Part shown: positions 1 through 13,400 of the stretch, in pieces
How positions within the stretch are numbered: the first letter of the stretch is position 1
Layout of the letters: each line of letters starts with the position of its first letter
NCBI GenBank assembly: GCA_905221605.1
Contig: CAJNDS010002072.1
Coordinates: forward strand, 121,501-185,500
Source: Symbiodinium natans
Lineage: Eukaryota > Sar > Dinophyceae > Suessiales > Symbiodiniaceae
Direction of reading: 5' to 3'
Length of the DNA: 64,000 nucleotides
Translations under genes and position numbers: made by a program
The notes under the pieces: model-generated
Told to the model about the DNA's origin: nothing
Databases searched by the model: none
Seen by the model: the letters and a program-made list of their open reading frames with translations, nothing else

Positions 1-226
1 GACAACCTTGAAGCCTCAAACCCTGAACCATGCCTGGACCCCCAAAGCAACGGTTTAGGGTTTAGGGTTTAGGGTTTAGGGTTTAGGGTTTAGGGTTTAG
101 GGTTTAGGGTTTAGGGTTTAGGGTTTCGGGTTTAGGATTTAAGGGTTCGGGTGCAACCACAATCACCACAGCTCATTCGCCTTTGATTTGGGGGGCGAGT
201 GGGCACCTGAAGTGTCCGGGTGAACT

Positions 227-385
227 TAACGCCCCTCATACCCAACCCCCCCGCGACCCTCCCGCGACCCTCTGATATGTAATACTCACACTATAAGTAT
301 ATTATAATAATATTATAGTATATCGGGGGATCCAATATTGGGGGGTTAGGGGTGGGGGTTTAATATCAGGGGGATGGGAATATAA
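227..385. mobile_element. Family M C/T-rich palindromic element
   Basis: CCCCTCATACCCAACCCCC on the left pairs with the GGGGGTTTAATATCAGGGGG end; the centre is an AT palindrome of the TATAGTATA type. Related to 38346-38481. Confidence 0.5.
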
Positions 386-1841
386 CATCCGGCGAACAAA
401 CATGGAGGTTGAAGTCCCAGGGTTTAGGGTTTAGGGTTTAGGGTTGGATTCTTGTTCGGGGTACCCCAAGGGAACAGTGACCAAACAGGGACCGTAAAAT
501 GAAGAACTGCTCACATGGGTTTTTGGTTTTGGGGTTTTTTGAGGGGGAGCCTGAAGTCACCCACACCGACCTTGTTTAAGCTGTGACTCCCTCGGGTACG
601 GCGCACAAATCCTGCTGCGAGCCTCCGCACTGGCGCGGCAGTGCATTTGTGGAATGTCGCAAACCTCTGCCGCACAGAGCTAGTTCCTTTCAAGCGGCGA
701 CACCCTACAAGAGCAGACATGTTGAGTTGCAAGTGGCTTAGGTCCCATTCCAGATTCCCGCAAGAAGCTCGCCTGGGAGTATCTGGGCCGATGACAGATC
801 TCATTCGACACATTCTAGGTTGGCCCTTAAACCCTAAACCCTAAACCCTAAACCCTAAACCCTAAACCCTAAACCCTAAACCCTAAACCCTGAACCCTGA
901 ACCCTAAACCCTAAACCCCAGCCCTAAACCCTAACGCAGATGTGCTGACATCCATGTTAGGAGCTGCGCCCACCCGAACCAAACTAGACTAGTGCTTGCC
1001 CCAAAACCCTAAACCCTAAAGCCTGCCAAAATGCAGCACTTATGCGAGCTGCCTGGGTACCTTGCCTTGACTGATACATGGCTTAGTCATGGCTTAGGGC
1101 TTAGGGCTCAGGACTCAGGGCTCAGGGCTTAGGGATGAAATGCTACCAGTTCAGAGTTTCGAGGTTCTGATGCAGCATTGTGCGGCGCAGGTTCGGTATT
1201 GCATCATGGACAGCAGCCTCGCAGCCCCCATGTTATGTCAGGTCCCCAACAATACGGCTTGCTTTCGCCATGTCGGTCTCGTAGTTGCTTTTTGGTTTTT
1301 CTCTTTGTCTTGGCTGATAACTTGCCCACGATTGCAGACATAGACAGCTTGGGATACCAGGTGGTGGAAACGGGCCAGTCCTGGAAAGCGCTGTCTTAAG
1401 GAGACGTTAACCTGAACTGGGGTTCTGACTGGCCTCTATGACACAACAAGAGTGAGACCCTCCCTGAACCCAACCCTAAAATCCTAAACCTCCCGCTCTT
1501 TTGCATTGATTTTCACGAGGGCTGCGAGACTTTACATGGCTTCGGTGTTGGCGCTGGGGACGGCCACTCCCCCTCGTAGACTCAAATTGTCGGCTTTGGA
1601 ATGACGATCCTGAACCTTCTACTTCTTCCGGTCGGTCAGAACTTGGGTTCCGAAACAGTGTGGGGCAAGCGGCAAAGGGAACGCCGCTGCAAAACGCAGT
1701 CGTCGATCATTCGATTTTCATGCAGGATCCCTAAACCCTAAACCCTAAACCCTAAACCCTAAACCCTAAATTTTGTTCAGGGAAGTGTACATCCCAGAGC
1801 TGCCCATCGCCCTCACCCCGAGAAGCTTAAAAAACCGACTC

Positions 1842-1977
1842 AGTTGCTGAGTTCAGAAGCCCACCAGAGAAAGTGGGTTTAGGGTTTAGGGTTTAGGGTT
1901 TAGGGTTTAGGGTTTAGGGTTTAGGGTACTTTCAGTTCTACAGGGGGTTTTCTTATTCCAACAAGTGTAAAGTGTCC
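1842..1977. mobile_element. Family A TIR element interrupted by TTTAGGG array
   Basis: Left half GTTGCTGAGTTCAGAAGCCC up to GAAAGTG and right half ACTTTCAGTTCTA up to GTGTAAAGTG are intact; a TTTAGGG array replaces the centre of the palindrome. Confidence 0.75.
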
Positions 1978-3038
1978 ATTTTCGGGCTGCTTATCTAAGC
2001 ACCTTGGCCAAGCCCAGTAGAAAACCACGAGGTGATCTGTCTAGGCCCATGTGGGGGTTACGAAAATAGGGGACCCCTCATATAGACCCCCCCCCCCCCC
2101 CCTAAATAATATGATCCCCTTACAATAAGGACCCCAATCAGGCAGCCTTCATATGGTAAACCCCCATAATAGACGAATCTAAGCGCCATACAAGTTTCAA
2201 CAGCACCCATGTACTACTCCCTAAACCCTAAACCCTAAACCCTACCGCGAACCTCAGGTACATCCAGAGCTCAAAGGAGCTGGGGCAGGTTTGGGGGCCC
2301 AACAACCTTTATGGCTTTGAACGGATTATTTAGGGTTTAGGGTTTAGGGTTTAGGGTTTAGGGTTTAGGGATGAAGGGATGAAGGGATTTAAACAGATTA
2401 TTTAGGGACTTTTAAAGGTAATCAAAACGGAAAAATTATGTTCGAAGCCACCCCTGGCAAGGTGTCCGCCCCGCAGCAGGGTGAAACGTTGCGGGGAGCT
2501 ACAGCAACGACCCCCTGAAACCTATGGCCACGCCTCAAACCCTCTAAGACCCCAACCCTAAACCCTAAACCCTGAACCCTGAACCCTGAACCCTAAACCC
2601 TAAACCTTGAACCCTGAACCCTGAACCCTAAACCCTAAACCCTAAACCGAACCGCCATCCCTAAAGCATACGACCGGCTCCGATGAAGCTCATTCCACAG
2701 GGTAGTAGCCTGCAGCGGCTTGGGGTGCAGCATGAGTGTAGGGTTTAGGGTTTAGGGTTTAGGGTTTAGGGTTTATGGTTTAGGGTTTGGGTTTAGGGTT
2801 TAGGGCTTTCGGGTGAAGGGTCAGAGTTCGGGCATGCAGCCGAATCTCAGCCGGAAGAAGGTCGAATCCGTTCCCCCCTGTTATAAAAACGGGCCGCCTT
2901 CCCCGCCAATTTCAAAGATGGGGCCTCTTTTCCGCTAGGAATCCGGGGAATCACTCGGTTTTTTAAGGCTTTGAGGCACCCAACAGCCCCCTGGCCCTCA
3001 AATTGAAGTCGACTCCCCTAATCTGGAAAGTTCCCCTA

Positions 3039-3143
3039 CGGGTCCATGTACCTGATTATGATATACTTGGGGCTAATAAAGTACTTCCTATAGAGGGACT
3101 TTGGGGCCCAAGTCTATATTAATGAGGTACATGGACCCTTAAG
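3039..3143. mobile_element. Family C palindromic TIR element
   Basis: Inverted ends GGGTCCATGTACCT and AGGTACATGGACCC, with GTACTTCCTATAGAGGGACT in the centre. Confidence 0.8.
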
Positions 3144-3730
3144 GTTCTGGTTGGGGCCGAGGCCTGGAAGTATGATTTTGTGCACCACCCTAAACCGACC
3201 CTTTCACGCGTTTTAAACAACAAGCCCTAAACCCTAAACCCTAAACCCTAAACCCTAAACCCTAAACCCTAAACCCTAAACCCTAAACCCCAAACCCCAA
3301 ACCCTAAACCCCCAAAGGGGGCGTTCAATCGGGATGGGACTCTTGCATTGTCGTGGGGGGGACACTGGGGACAAGGAGAGAGAGGTCGTTGCAGGACTTT
3401 CTGCGCCATGAGCTTTGGGTTTCAGGGCTTAGGGTTTCGGGTTCAGTTTAGGGTTTAGGGTTTAGGGTTTAGGGTTTAGGGTTTAGGGTTTAGGGTTTAG
3501 GGTTTAGGGTTTAGGTTTTCGGGTTTTCGGGATATGGAGAGCGAGGGTTGGCACTCGCGATGCTGTAATATGCAGGCCGAGGCCGGCGCAACTTCTCGAA
3601 GCGATTGCGCCAGCACAAAGGGTTGAGTGCAAATGGATGCAGTTTCTTAGAACAAGATACCAATCCCAAATTTCCCCTTGTAAGGCTAAGGAAGTGTTGA
3701 GTTTATTGGGGGTTCTTAAGCACCTAGTCT

Positions 3731-3821
3731 GAGTTGCTGAGTTCATGAGGCCCCCAAAATTGTACACTTTCAGGTCAATAAGGGATTCTAGTATCCCGGT
3801 GTAAAGTGTACTCGATCAGCT
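3731..3821. mobile_element. Family A TIR element
   Basis: An uninterrupted copy with GTTGCTGAGTTCATGAGGCC, GTACACTTTCAG and GTGTAAAGTGTACTC in the usual order. Ends resemble AGTTGCTGAGT / AGTAGCTGAGT inverted repeats. Confidence 0.75.
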
Positions 3822-3917
3822 CCTAAGGTTTTCTGCATGTTTTGGGGACCTTGTGCCCCAAGCGTAGCTCCGAACCCATAGGGTTTATATAGGGCTTCGG
3901 GTTTAGGGGTTTAGGGT

Positions 3918-6900
3918 TTAGGGTTGAGGGTTTAGGGTTTGGCGTTTAGGGTTCGTACGCAATTCGGGTGTTAGGGTGCGATTTGTGGCCGAGCAGGTCA
4001 TTCTGACGATGCGGGCGGAGCCACTGATGACCGCAATCATCAGGTAGACCATCATCATCATAGCCTTCGCCACATCCCCTAAAGGTTCTGCTGAAACATT
4101 CGGGTCGTAGCTACCCTTCAGTGAAGGTCGCCCAAAACCCTAAACCCTAAACCCTAAATCCTACACCCTAAACCCTAAGCCCTAAACCCTACACCCTAAA
4201 CCCTAAACCCTAAACCTCCAGGGAGGGTTTAGTTTTGTGTTGGCCGGTTACCTCTCGTTTCTTCCCATTGCAGGAAGATACGTAGACTGCGGGCTGCGAC
4301 TAGGGTTTAGGGTTTAGGGTATAGGGTTTAGGGTTTAGGGTTAACTTCTGCCATCAAAGAGAAATCGCTACCCCCCCCCTACTCCTATGGCCTTTCGGGC
4401 ATGTTTAAGGGAAACGGAGAATTGGGAGGGCCTAAGGCAGGCAGCATAAAACCCTACACCTTTCTTGCACCCAAACCCTAAACCCCTGCCCCACAACGCC
4501 AAGCCCCAAACCCTAAAACCTAAACCTTGCGATGTTCCCCCTTCAACTAAAAGTCCTTAACAGGGATCATCGCCCCCCTATTCAAATCCCCAGTAAGGGC
4601 TGCTAGTAGAAGGGGGAAACATCCCAAGCCCTAGGCCCTAAGCCCTAAGCCCTAAACCCTAAACCCTAAAACCCTGAAACCCTAAGCCCTATACGAGCGG
4701 CCCCGTGAAGCCAGTTCGACGAGCCGTGCTGGAGAATCTGGGCCACGAGGAAGGTCCCCAACAGCATGACCGCCGAGTCGTACCTGGCCGGGGGAGGGAG
4801 GGGTGTAGGGTTTTTTCTGGGTCATACACGTAGTAGCACCTGCATCTTGAGGTTTAGGGATCTAGGGCATAGGGCTTAAGAGCTCCTATAGAGGGATGGT
4901 GGTGGGACCCCAAACCCCAAACACCAAACCCTAAACCCGCAAATTCGGGAAATCTAATCAGCTCGCATGCTCTGGACTCGAGGCCGGGCCCAACAGGTCC
5001 TGAATCCGGATCCTTTCGACTTCCTTGAACAGTCGACCTGAACCCCCTAAAAAAAAAAAAACGAAAAACCGTAAAGCACCAAGGCAGTTCGGGTGGTTTG
5101 GCTGCAACCATGCGGGCCACTCTTTCTGCAAACAACGCGTTTGAGGTTTAACGACCACACGGATAAAACCGTTAGTAAGTATTCCGACCCCTATATCAAA
5201 ACCTACACTCCCCTTAGCAGCCTTGTTCCCGTGAGTCTTTATATAAACGAAGATAAGAACGTCCTGAGAGGGCTATAGAAACCGCTCTTGCGGACAGCTG
5301 CGCACATGCTGAAGTTCAGGGACATCGGCCGATCGAAAGCCCAGCCCCAGATGACTGAGAGTGGCACAACCTTGGTTATAGGGTTCTTAAGGGATGCAGG
5401 GTTCATGGGAGGTATGCAACCGAAGGACCCTAAACCCTAAACCCTAAACCCTAAACCCTAAACCCTAAACCCTAATTTAGGGCAACCAGGGTTCCCTAAT
5501 ACTCCCCACTACTCCCTAAGGCTCCGTAAGCTTCCCTAAGGTTCCCGACAGGAACCTGAAGCCCCTCCCTTAAGGACCCAAAAACTTGGTGGCTCACGCA
5601 GTCAGTATGCAGTTGTTAAAGCCCGAAGCCTTGAAAGAAGTTTGATTTTTGAAAGAAAACGCTCTGCGACAGGGTTGCAGGCTTCGTAGAAGGACGCATG
5701 TGTCTTCAACCCGCGGAAGAGTACTTGCACATACAATGATCTAATCCTAAACCCTAATCCCTAAAACCCTAAAACCAAACCCAAAGGACATGAGGCAACT
5801 GCTTGTCCAAACATTCTAGAACCCAGAGGCAGCATGTGGACAGATCTCCAAATTAGGGTCCCTTTTCTGCTCCATAAAGAACCAGGACCCTAAGCCTCTT
5901 TGAAGACGAGCCCCGGCCCAGTAGAAGCGATGAAGATGGCCAAGGGAAACAACAGATTAACCTTTATTGTGCCTACTAAATGAGGAAACCCCAAAAACTT
6001 AAAGTTCAGCTATTGGCTAAGTAAGTGACGCATCTGTCCCCAGGGGTGTGAGTCGCACAGCTCTCTGATCTGTCTCGGCTGAGGGGGAGGTCGTATTTAC
6101 ATTATTTCTGGGCGACACCCAAAATTTTTCGACACCCTAAACCCCAAAGCCCCCGACCCTTTCTCTGGTTTCAGCGAGCTGAAAGCTCCAAAACCCAAAC
6201 CCTAAACCCTAAAACCTACCACATGTAAGCCTCCCAAAACCAATGTGCCGCCGAGCCAAAAACCTAGCACCATGGCCCGTGACCTCAGGCCTGCGGCCCA
6301 AATCAGCAGGGCCCACTTCAAGCAGAACGAAGAATTTGGGCAGTTTGTACGAGACGAATAATATATAGTATAAGGGGGACAGCATTGCAAATTTGTGAGT
6401 TTGAGGCTCCTGTATTGAAACCGGAGGCCTGCAATATCATCGCAGAACTTAACCCTGGGTCCAGACACAACATATCAGGCCGTTGGCCTCAACCCGAAAC
6501 CCTAAAGCCTAAACCCTAAACCCTAATAATCCCTAAACCCTAAACCCTAAACCCTAAACCTAAACCCTGCCCATACACCTACACCTCCTGCTCGCCCCGT
6601 GGCAAACAAAGCGATCTGCAGCGCCGATCCCAGGGCAATGGCAATGGAGGTGTCCATTTCATCCTCCGGGATCTACATGTTATAGGGTTTTAGGGTTTTA
6701 GGGCTTTATAGCTCGGCACCTTTAAAAGAAGGACCCGAAAAGGAATCAACATCTATATGAAGCAGGGTTTTGAAATTCTTGTGCTCCCAAAAGGACACCC
6801 AAGGTATACACACACACACACCAATATTAGAAAGGAACCTTATAGACACTCACCAAAAACAGCAACATAAACCCTGTTTCATACAGAACGGCACCCGTAA

Positions 6901-9900
6901 AAGAAGGACTTCAAAAAGATTGGTAGCCCAGTAGCCATATTACGAAAAAGGCACCCCTTTTTTGGGTTGGTTACCTTATAAGGGAACCTTGAACACAAAA
7001 AAGGGAAAAGGGTCCCACTGGGCTGCCAAGACAGGGACGCTAGTTTAGGGAACTGCCACATGTGCAGCTTGGTGAGATGCTGGTCCAAATCGTTTAGGGT
7101 TTATTGTTTAGGATTTAGGGTTTAGGGTTTCGGCTATCCTGTAGGGACTGCAATGCCCCGTAAGGAAGACTCCGTAAAACTATACAGGGGTTTCGGGTTT
7201 GGGGTTTAGGGCTTGGGGTTTAGGGCTCGGGTATATGCACGGGGTATTCAGCTTGTTCCAACATCAACCGAGTCAGAACTTTCAACATCCTTCCTTCTGC
7301 GGGCCATCTGGCTTAGGGTTTAGGGTGTAGGGCTTAGGGTTCAAAACTGCAACCTCGACCCTTTATCCAGCCTTTATGGCATGGCTGACGGAGGCGACGT
7401 GCTCGGCAGTATTGCCTCAGGGTTGAGAGCTCAGGGTGTTTGGCTTCGGGGGAAGCAGGACCTCAGGCAATCGCCTTACACATGCAGAGAAGCCTTCCCC
7501 ATGGGAGAGCCACTAAACTCTGGTTTCTACCTCTGAACCATGGCACTCAAGTCTAACCAATAGTTCGGTGGAGGTGCCAAGGATGGGCAACATTGTGGCC
7601 CCGATGAACTGCAAGGGGACTTCGAACCTCTCGGACAGGTCCTTGGCGAATTGAACTGGGCATCTCCTGAAAAGGGGCACCCTTTATGTACCCACCAAAA
7701 TAAAATCCTTAGCGCGGGAAGAAGCCCAAGATAGGTAGCCCCGATTTGCGGACCCTCTCCCCCCCCCCCCCTTCCAAATCTGCACACTTCAGAGGTGGAA
7801 TGCAAAGAGGTCCGGATTCAAACGTTCTCGTTCGGGGCTTCATGGCTTTACGCATTGAACGTAGGCTTTTTGGGCGCTTAGGCCACAGGGATTGTGGGCT
7901 CGGCGCGGGAAGCAAACCAAACTGAGCTGTTTGCTGCAGCCGCGAGGCCGTTTAGGGTTCCGGGTTGCACCCCCTAAACCCTAAACCCTAAACCCTAAAC
8001 CCTAAACCCTAAGCCCTAAACCCTCAACCGCAACCCTCAACCCTCAAAACCCTAAACCCTAAACCCTAAACCCTAACCCCCCCCCCCCCCTTCGCAACCC
8101 AACGGGGCCAAGCTTCAAGAATGTTGTCGACCAGCACTTGCCTCAGATCATCAATTCCGAAGCCTGCTGCATAATCGAGCCGATCAGTCGTGCAGCCAAA
8201 CTGCGGTGGACAGGGTGTGGTTCCCAGTGGCCCTGTGCTTCTAGAACCCTAACCCTAAACCCTAAACCCTAAACCCTAAACCCTAAACCCTAAACCCTAA
8301 ACCCTAAACCTTAATGGAGGTAGAGCTCTAGCCCCGCCAAGACTGACAATCAACACCAGGACCTACTTGGCAGCAGAGTAACCATATTTCAATAAGGGCA
8401 CCCTTTTTTCCGTCTGGATACTTTATAAGGGAACCTTGAACCAAAAAAGTTGCAAAGGGTACCTTTTTTCGGTTGAAAAGGGAACCTTGAACCAAAAAAG
8501 GGAAAAGGGTACCTTTTCCGGTTCATCACTTGAAAAGAGAACCTTGCGCCAAAAAAGGGAAAGGGGCACCACTGGGCTGGCAAGTCTAAGGCTAGCTGCC
8601 GGCTCCGCTCAAGTCAGCAATCATGCTTCGAAACATCCAAAACCAACTGAAACTCCCTAGGCCCTAAACCCTAAACACTAGCCCTACACCCTAAACCCTC
8701 AACCTAGAACACTACGATGCAACCATCTCAATCCTTCGCAGCGGCGAGTTCAAAGTGGTGATCACAATGCTGGAGACCATGAGGAAGATGGACGAGCCGA
8801 GGGAAAGACGGCCTTAGGTCTGGGAGCTTAGGGTTTAGGGTTAGGGTTTAGGGTTTAGGGTTTAGGGTTTAGGGTTTAGGGTTTAGGGTTTAGGGCTTCG
8901 GGCGCAAGACTTTTTTTGGACAACCTTGAAGGAAAAGGCGCTGCACCTTCGTGCGCCCAAGCAGCTAAGATCTTGGTCCTGGCCAAACTTCGCTCTAAAC
9001 CCTAAACCCTATATCCCCAACCCTAAACCCTAAACCCTAAACCCCAAACCCCAAACCCCAAACCCTAAACCCTAAACCCTACACCCTACAGTGTGAAGAT
9101 TGTGGTTGCTCATTCGGGTTTTGGGATAAGGGCGTCCAGCCTTCCCGTTGTTTTGGTGTCTTTAAGGGGTTTTGAGCTCTACGTTTTATGTTTAGGGTTT
9201 AAGGTATAGGGTTTTGGGTTTACGGAACAACAACGGGATTAGAAGTCTGGGCCTTTGAGCGTGTAGGATCTGTCCTCAATGGCATCATCGTCTTGTTTCA
9301 AAGTTGGCCTCACGATCCCTTTTACAAATGCCCTTCCCGAAGCGTTCCACAAGCAGCGTATCGTCCAAACCCTAACCCTAAACCCTAAACCCTAAGCCCC
9401 AAACCCTAAACCCTAAACCCTAAACCCTAAACCCTAAGCCCTAAGCCCTAAGCCCTAAGCCCTAAGCCCTAAGCCCTAAACCCTAAACCCTAAACCCTAA
9501 ACCCTAAACCCTAAACCCATACATCGGCTCCCTAAACCCCTCCTCTGCTGTCTGGACATGGTCAGGAAGGCCATCCTCGGCTGCCTGACGGTTCTGGAAC
9601 TGGGCCTCAGCATGCCGCAACCCCTAAACCCTAAACCCTAAACCCTAAACCCTAAACCCTAAACCCTAAACCCTAAACCCTAAACCCTAAACCCTAAACC
9701 CTAAACCCTCAGATTGCAAAGTTCTTCCGGCACCACCAAACTTTCGGAGGCTCAGAGTGCAAGGGCTTAGGGCTGAGAATTGAAAAGCCCACTCTCCTGA
9801 GAGCTGCTTGCATGACTCCCATGCTCAGTTCTCTGAATTATGGTCCCATTTTGGCTACTTGGAGGTCCCATGGTACCTAGTAACCGAAGTATAACTGTAC

Positions 9901-10460
9901 TTCTAACCCAATCATAACCCTATTGGGGTACTTATGGGGCTGATAAGTGGGTTATAACTACACTTACAGATTGGGCTATAAGCACCATGAACCTCCAAGC
10001 ACCCTCCATAATAGCTGCCGCCTTATAGCTACTGTTGCTTAAGAACCCCAAAAGCCCAAAAGAACATAAAACAATCATCCCTATATTGCCCTTATGACGG
10101 ATGATGGATGATTTTTTGGGGAGGTTCTTAAACAATTAGTAGATAGTAAGGACCTTTTAAGGGGACTAATTTTTGGAGAACTGACCACATCTCACAGCTG
10201 GCTTTGGGCAATGTAGGAGACCGTTTGACTAGATAGTACAAGTATGCAGGAGCAAGCAGGGGGTACTTTTGAGAATTGTTTTGGCCTCTGTAGTTGACAA
10301 TGTGTATAGTGTACGGTCGATGATCAGAACCTCTTGCCCAAGCTGGCTGCGACACGCAGCACATTACCCTAACATTATCCTTGCCGTTTACCCCCGCACC
10401 GCCTAGCCACCGCTGTAGAGTTAGGGTGTAGGGTTTACCTGGGTTGCAGGTCTAATCACA

Positions 10461-10496
<36 letters not shown>

Positions 10497-13400
10497 CTTG
10501 CTTGCAGAGCGTGTGACTCCCACTGGGGGACCCTCTCTCTCTCTCTCACTCTCTCTGTCTCAAGAGAGTCCATAGAGTCGAATAGAGGCTCAGGCAAGTT
10601 TAGGCACTTCGCCCTGCGAATCTACCTCCCCCTGGCTGCACGGCCTTGTGCGTCTTCAGATGAAAGTAGATGAAGCAGATGTAGAGGAAGATCAAGATAA
10701 TGGCGCACACGCGGGAAAGCAGCATGACCTAGCACGGCAACTCGGGGATATGGATGCTTCAACCCCTCCCTGGGATGCAATCGGGCCAACACAGGAACAA
10801 CTAGGCCGAAGTTTTGAAACCCTCAAAACTAACCTTTTTTGAACCCAGACTCTTGACGACCCTAAACCCGAGCCCCTAAAGGAAAGCTCTTCAAAAAGAG
10901 GTTCTGCAGTTGCCAAGAACAGGTTGGAACGGTGACTGTGCCTAACCCTAAACCCTAAACCCTATACCTTAAACCTCGAAGCCCGCTCTATACTCAACAA
11001 CCGAGAGGCAGCGGTTCAAGAAGCAATGCCCGTTTTATGCGATTTAGGCGTTTCCCGGTTTTTCAGGTTTTGAGGCTAAGGGTCTGGAGTTTACGGAGAT
11101 GGGCTAGGGGCACTGATTGGCAAGGGTCTTCCTAGATATCCCCCCCCTAACCGGTCCAGGTAGGTATGCTTTTTTGGATGTAGGTCTTTAAATTAGGTTC
11201 CAATTTTTTGCGTCCCTATACAATAGGGCACCTAATAAATAGGACCCCAAAAAGGACCTAATAAATAGGACCCCAAAAAGGACCTAATCCCTAATCCCTA
11301 GACCCTAAACCCTAATCCCCCATGTGGTAGCCCTCCGCTGCCTGGTGAGACGTAACCCCAGGCACGGCGCCGAACATCGTCGGCAAGGTGATACTAATGG
11401 CACAGACAACCTGAAGAAAGGACTTTTGGGGCTCGGGTTTAGGGTTTAGGGTTTAGGGTTTAGGGTTTAGGGTTTAGGGTTTAGGGTTTAGGGTTTAGGG
11501 TTTAGGGTTTAGGGTTTAGGGTTTGCGGTTTAGGGTTTACGGTTTAGGGGCCAAGGCTCTTGGCCCAGGACCCCCTAAACCTGGAACTTCAGAACATCGT
11601 TATATTCATATTTTGGGATGTTCCCCGTATACCAACTGTCCTTAATAGGGATTATACAAGGGGGGTACTGTATGTCCCTACGAAGGACTGTTAGTACAAG
11701 GGGGAACATCCCCATTCATATGATTATGCATGCTTGGGTGCAACTCAAAAAAGGGTCCGGATCCCATTTCAGTGACATGTCACAATGGTTTTGGGTACAT
11801 AGTGCCACGCCTACCACATTTTCCCACCATGTCAGAGATTAAGAACGTCCAAAAAACTCACATGGAGAATGCTTCCCCTCCCCCACCCTTTGGGGTTTCA
11901 GTGCGAATCCTCTATGGGGGGTTTGCGCAAATGAGGGGACCCTTAATTTTGAACTCGTCAAATAGTAGGGTAAACTAGAACGAGGAAAAGCCCTAGACCC
12001 TGAACCCTAAGCCCTAAAACCGATACCCTAAACCCTGAACCCTAAACCGCAATAAGGTACCCCTGGAATTTCTGAAACCCCCATATGGGTACTGTACATG
12101 GACCCTCTGGGATTGACAGCAGGTTGCATTTCTGGAGCCCACCCGCACGCCTGACACGACATCTGTGCTGCTGCGCCATCCACGTTGAACTTGCAGGTCT
12201 TTTTCTTCACTCCTGGGAATGGCCCAGTGCAGAGCTGCTTCTGCATAACTGTTGCTAAAAACCCCTATGACCTAAATCCAAAACCCTAAACCCTAGCCCC
12301 TAAACCCGAAACCCTAAACCCTAGAAACCCTTATGACCGTCACGCCTGCTGTGACTTCACGCATCTTGAGACCGCCTTGTAGGCAACCCTAAACCCTAAA
12401 CCCTGAACCCTGAACCGTGAATGAACACTAAACCCTATAAACCCCAAACTCTTCAGCTTCAGGTTGCAGGGTTTTACCCGAGCCTGCTGCGAAGATGGAC
12501 ATTCCGAGGACCAGCAGGAGGCACCTGAGTGTGGCTACGTGCGCAAGGTTTGCCTCTCTCGCAAGGCTATTTAACGGTTAGGGGTTCGGGGTTTAGGGTT
12601 AGGGTTTACAAGTTTAGGGTCTGCCACTCCCCCCTGCTTCTAGGGCTTAGGGCTTTCTACGCTTGGAATGCGGACTTGCTACGCCGTTAGAAGGTTTAGG
12701 GTCTGGGGTAACAAGCCCCGCATGAACGACATTCAGGTCACAGACCCCAGGCACGAACTCCCTACACCACAAAGCCCTGCACGCAGTGAGGAGGAGCACA
12801 GTCAGATGGTGTGTGAGGATGGTTTAGGGCTTCGGACTTCTACAGCTCCAAAGGTTTAGGGTTTCGGGTGTTTAGAGTTGGGTTAAGCCCTGCAGTCAAC
12901 TCCCGAAAGGCAACAAGCAACATGGCTGCAGCTGACAGAACACGAACCTTTGACCCGAATTGTGGCGCGGGGCCTTTTGTTCAAAGGTTGGAACCATGCG
13001 CCCTTAGTATGGCCCCTTACCCTTGTTTATAGGGATTCGAAGTCTGGGCCCTTCATATATAGTGTATAAAAAGGTTTTTTAAGGGACCCAAAGTAGGGCC
13101 CTCACTTGAACCCGAGATTTGTAGCTTCTCTTCAGAAGACACGTGTCAGTATCACGAGTGTGCAACTCATTTTGTCAGAAGGCAGCAGCAGCTTGCTGGC
13201 TTGCAGAGCCGCTGTGCGATGCTTGCAACAGCTAGACCCAAGAGTAACCTAGGAATAGAAAAGGATGCCCTTTTTGGTTTAAAGGGGCTGATAAGGGAAC
13301 CTAACCCTAAAAAGAAGGGAATAAGCACCTACTCTGGGTCCTAGTATCCCTAAACCCTAACCCTAAACCCTAAACCCTAAACCCCAAACCCCAAACCCCA

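Larger units (their letters stand above)
1..3917. other. Mostly repeats, few weak coding signals
   Basis: TTTAGGG arrays, one family M, one family A and one family C element. Both strands of 580-830 are open for 50-100 codons and 1140-1400 for about 70, without a convincing choice. 3560-3640 might hold a last CAX exon. Confidence 0.6.
4025..7666 (-). other. CAX exons, second antiporter repeat and last helices
   Basis: Exons: 7578-7666 (FEVPLQFIGATMLPILG), 7372-7415 (NTAEHVASVSHAIK), about 6600-6663 (DEMDTSIAIALGSALQ), 5288-5370 (VIWGWAFDRPMSLNF), 4702-4783 (VMLLGTFLVAQILQHG) and 4025-4064 (MMMMVYLMIAVI). Phases close for all but the 6600/5370 join, where no GT, GC or GA donor fits in frame. 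The 7578/7415 intron splits the signature Gly-Asn pair and has GCA at both boundaries. Confidence 0.8.
8109..11409 (-). other. CAX exons, central loop and transmembrane segments
   Basis: Exons with closed phase: 11332-11409 (ISITLPTMFGAVPGV), 10626-10728 (TM helix ending YFHLKTHKAV), 9793-9830 (ELSMGVMQAALRR), 9543-9605 (acidic loop AAEDGLPDHVQTAE), 8746-8812 (SIFLMVSSIVITTLNS) and 8109-8141 (QVLVDNILEA). One or two loop exons between 8900 and 9360 are likely but unresolved. A family F element occupies 9858-10003 within the intron before the ELSMG exon. Confidence 0.75.

Noticed and set aside
60-125. True chromosome end at the left edge
   Set aside because: The array has only about nine units, is followed by arrays in both orientations, and genes continue; nothing marks this as terminal.
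9000-9720. CRISPR-like array from regularly spaced CCCTAAA blocks
   Set aside because: Units are 7-bp tandem repeats without uniform spacers, in a eukaryotic intron context.
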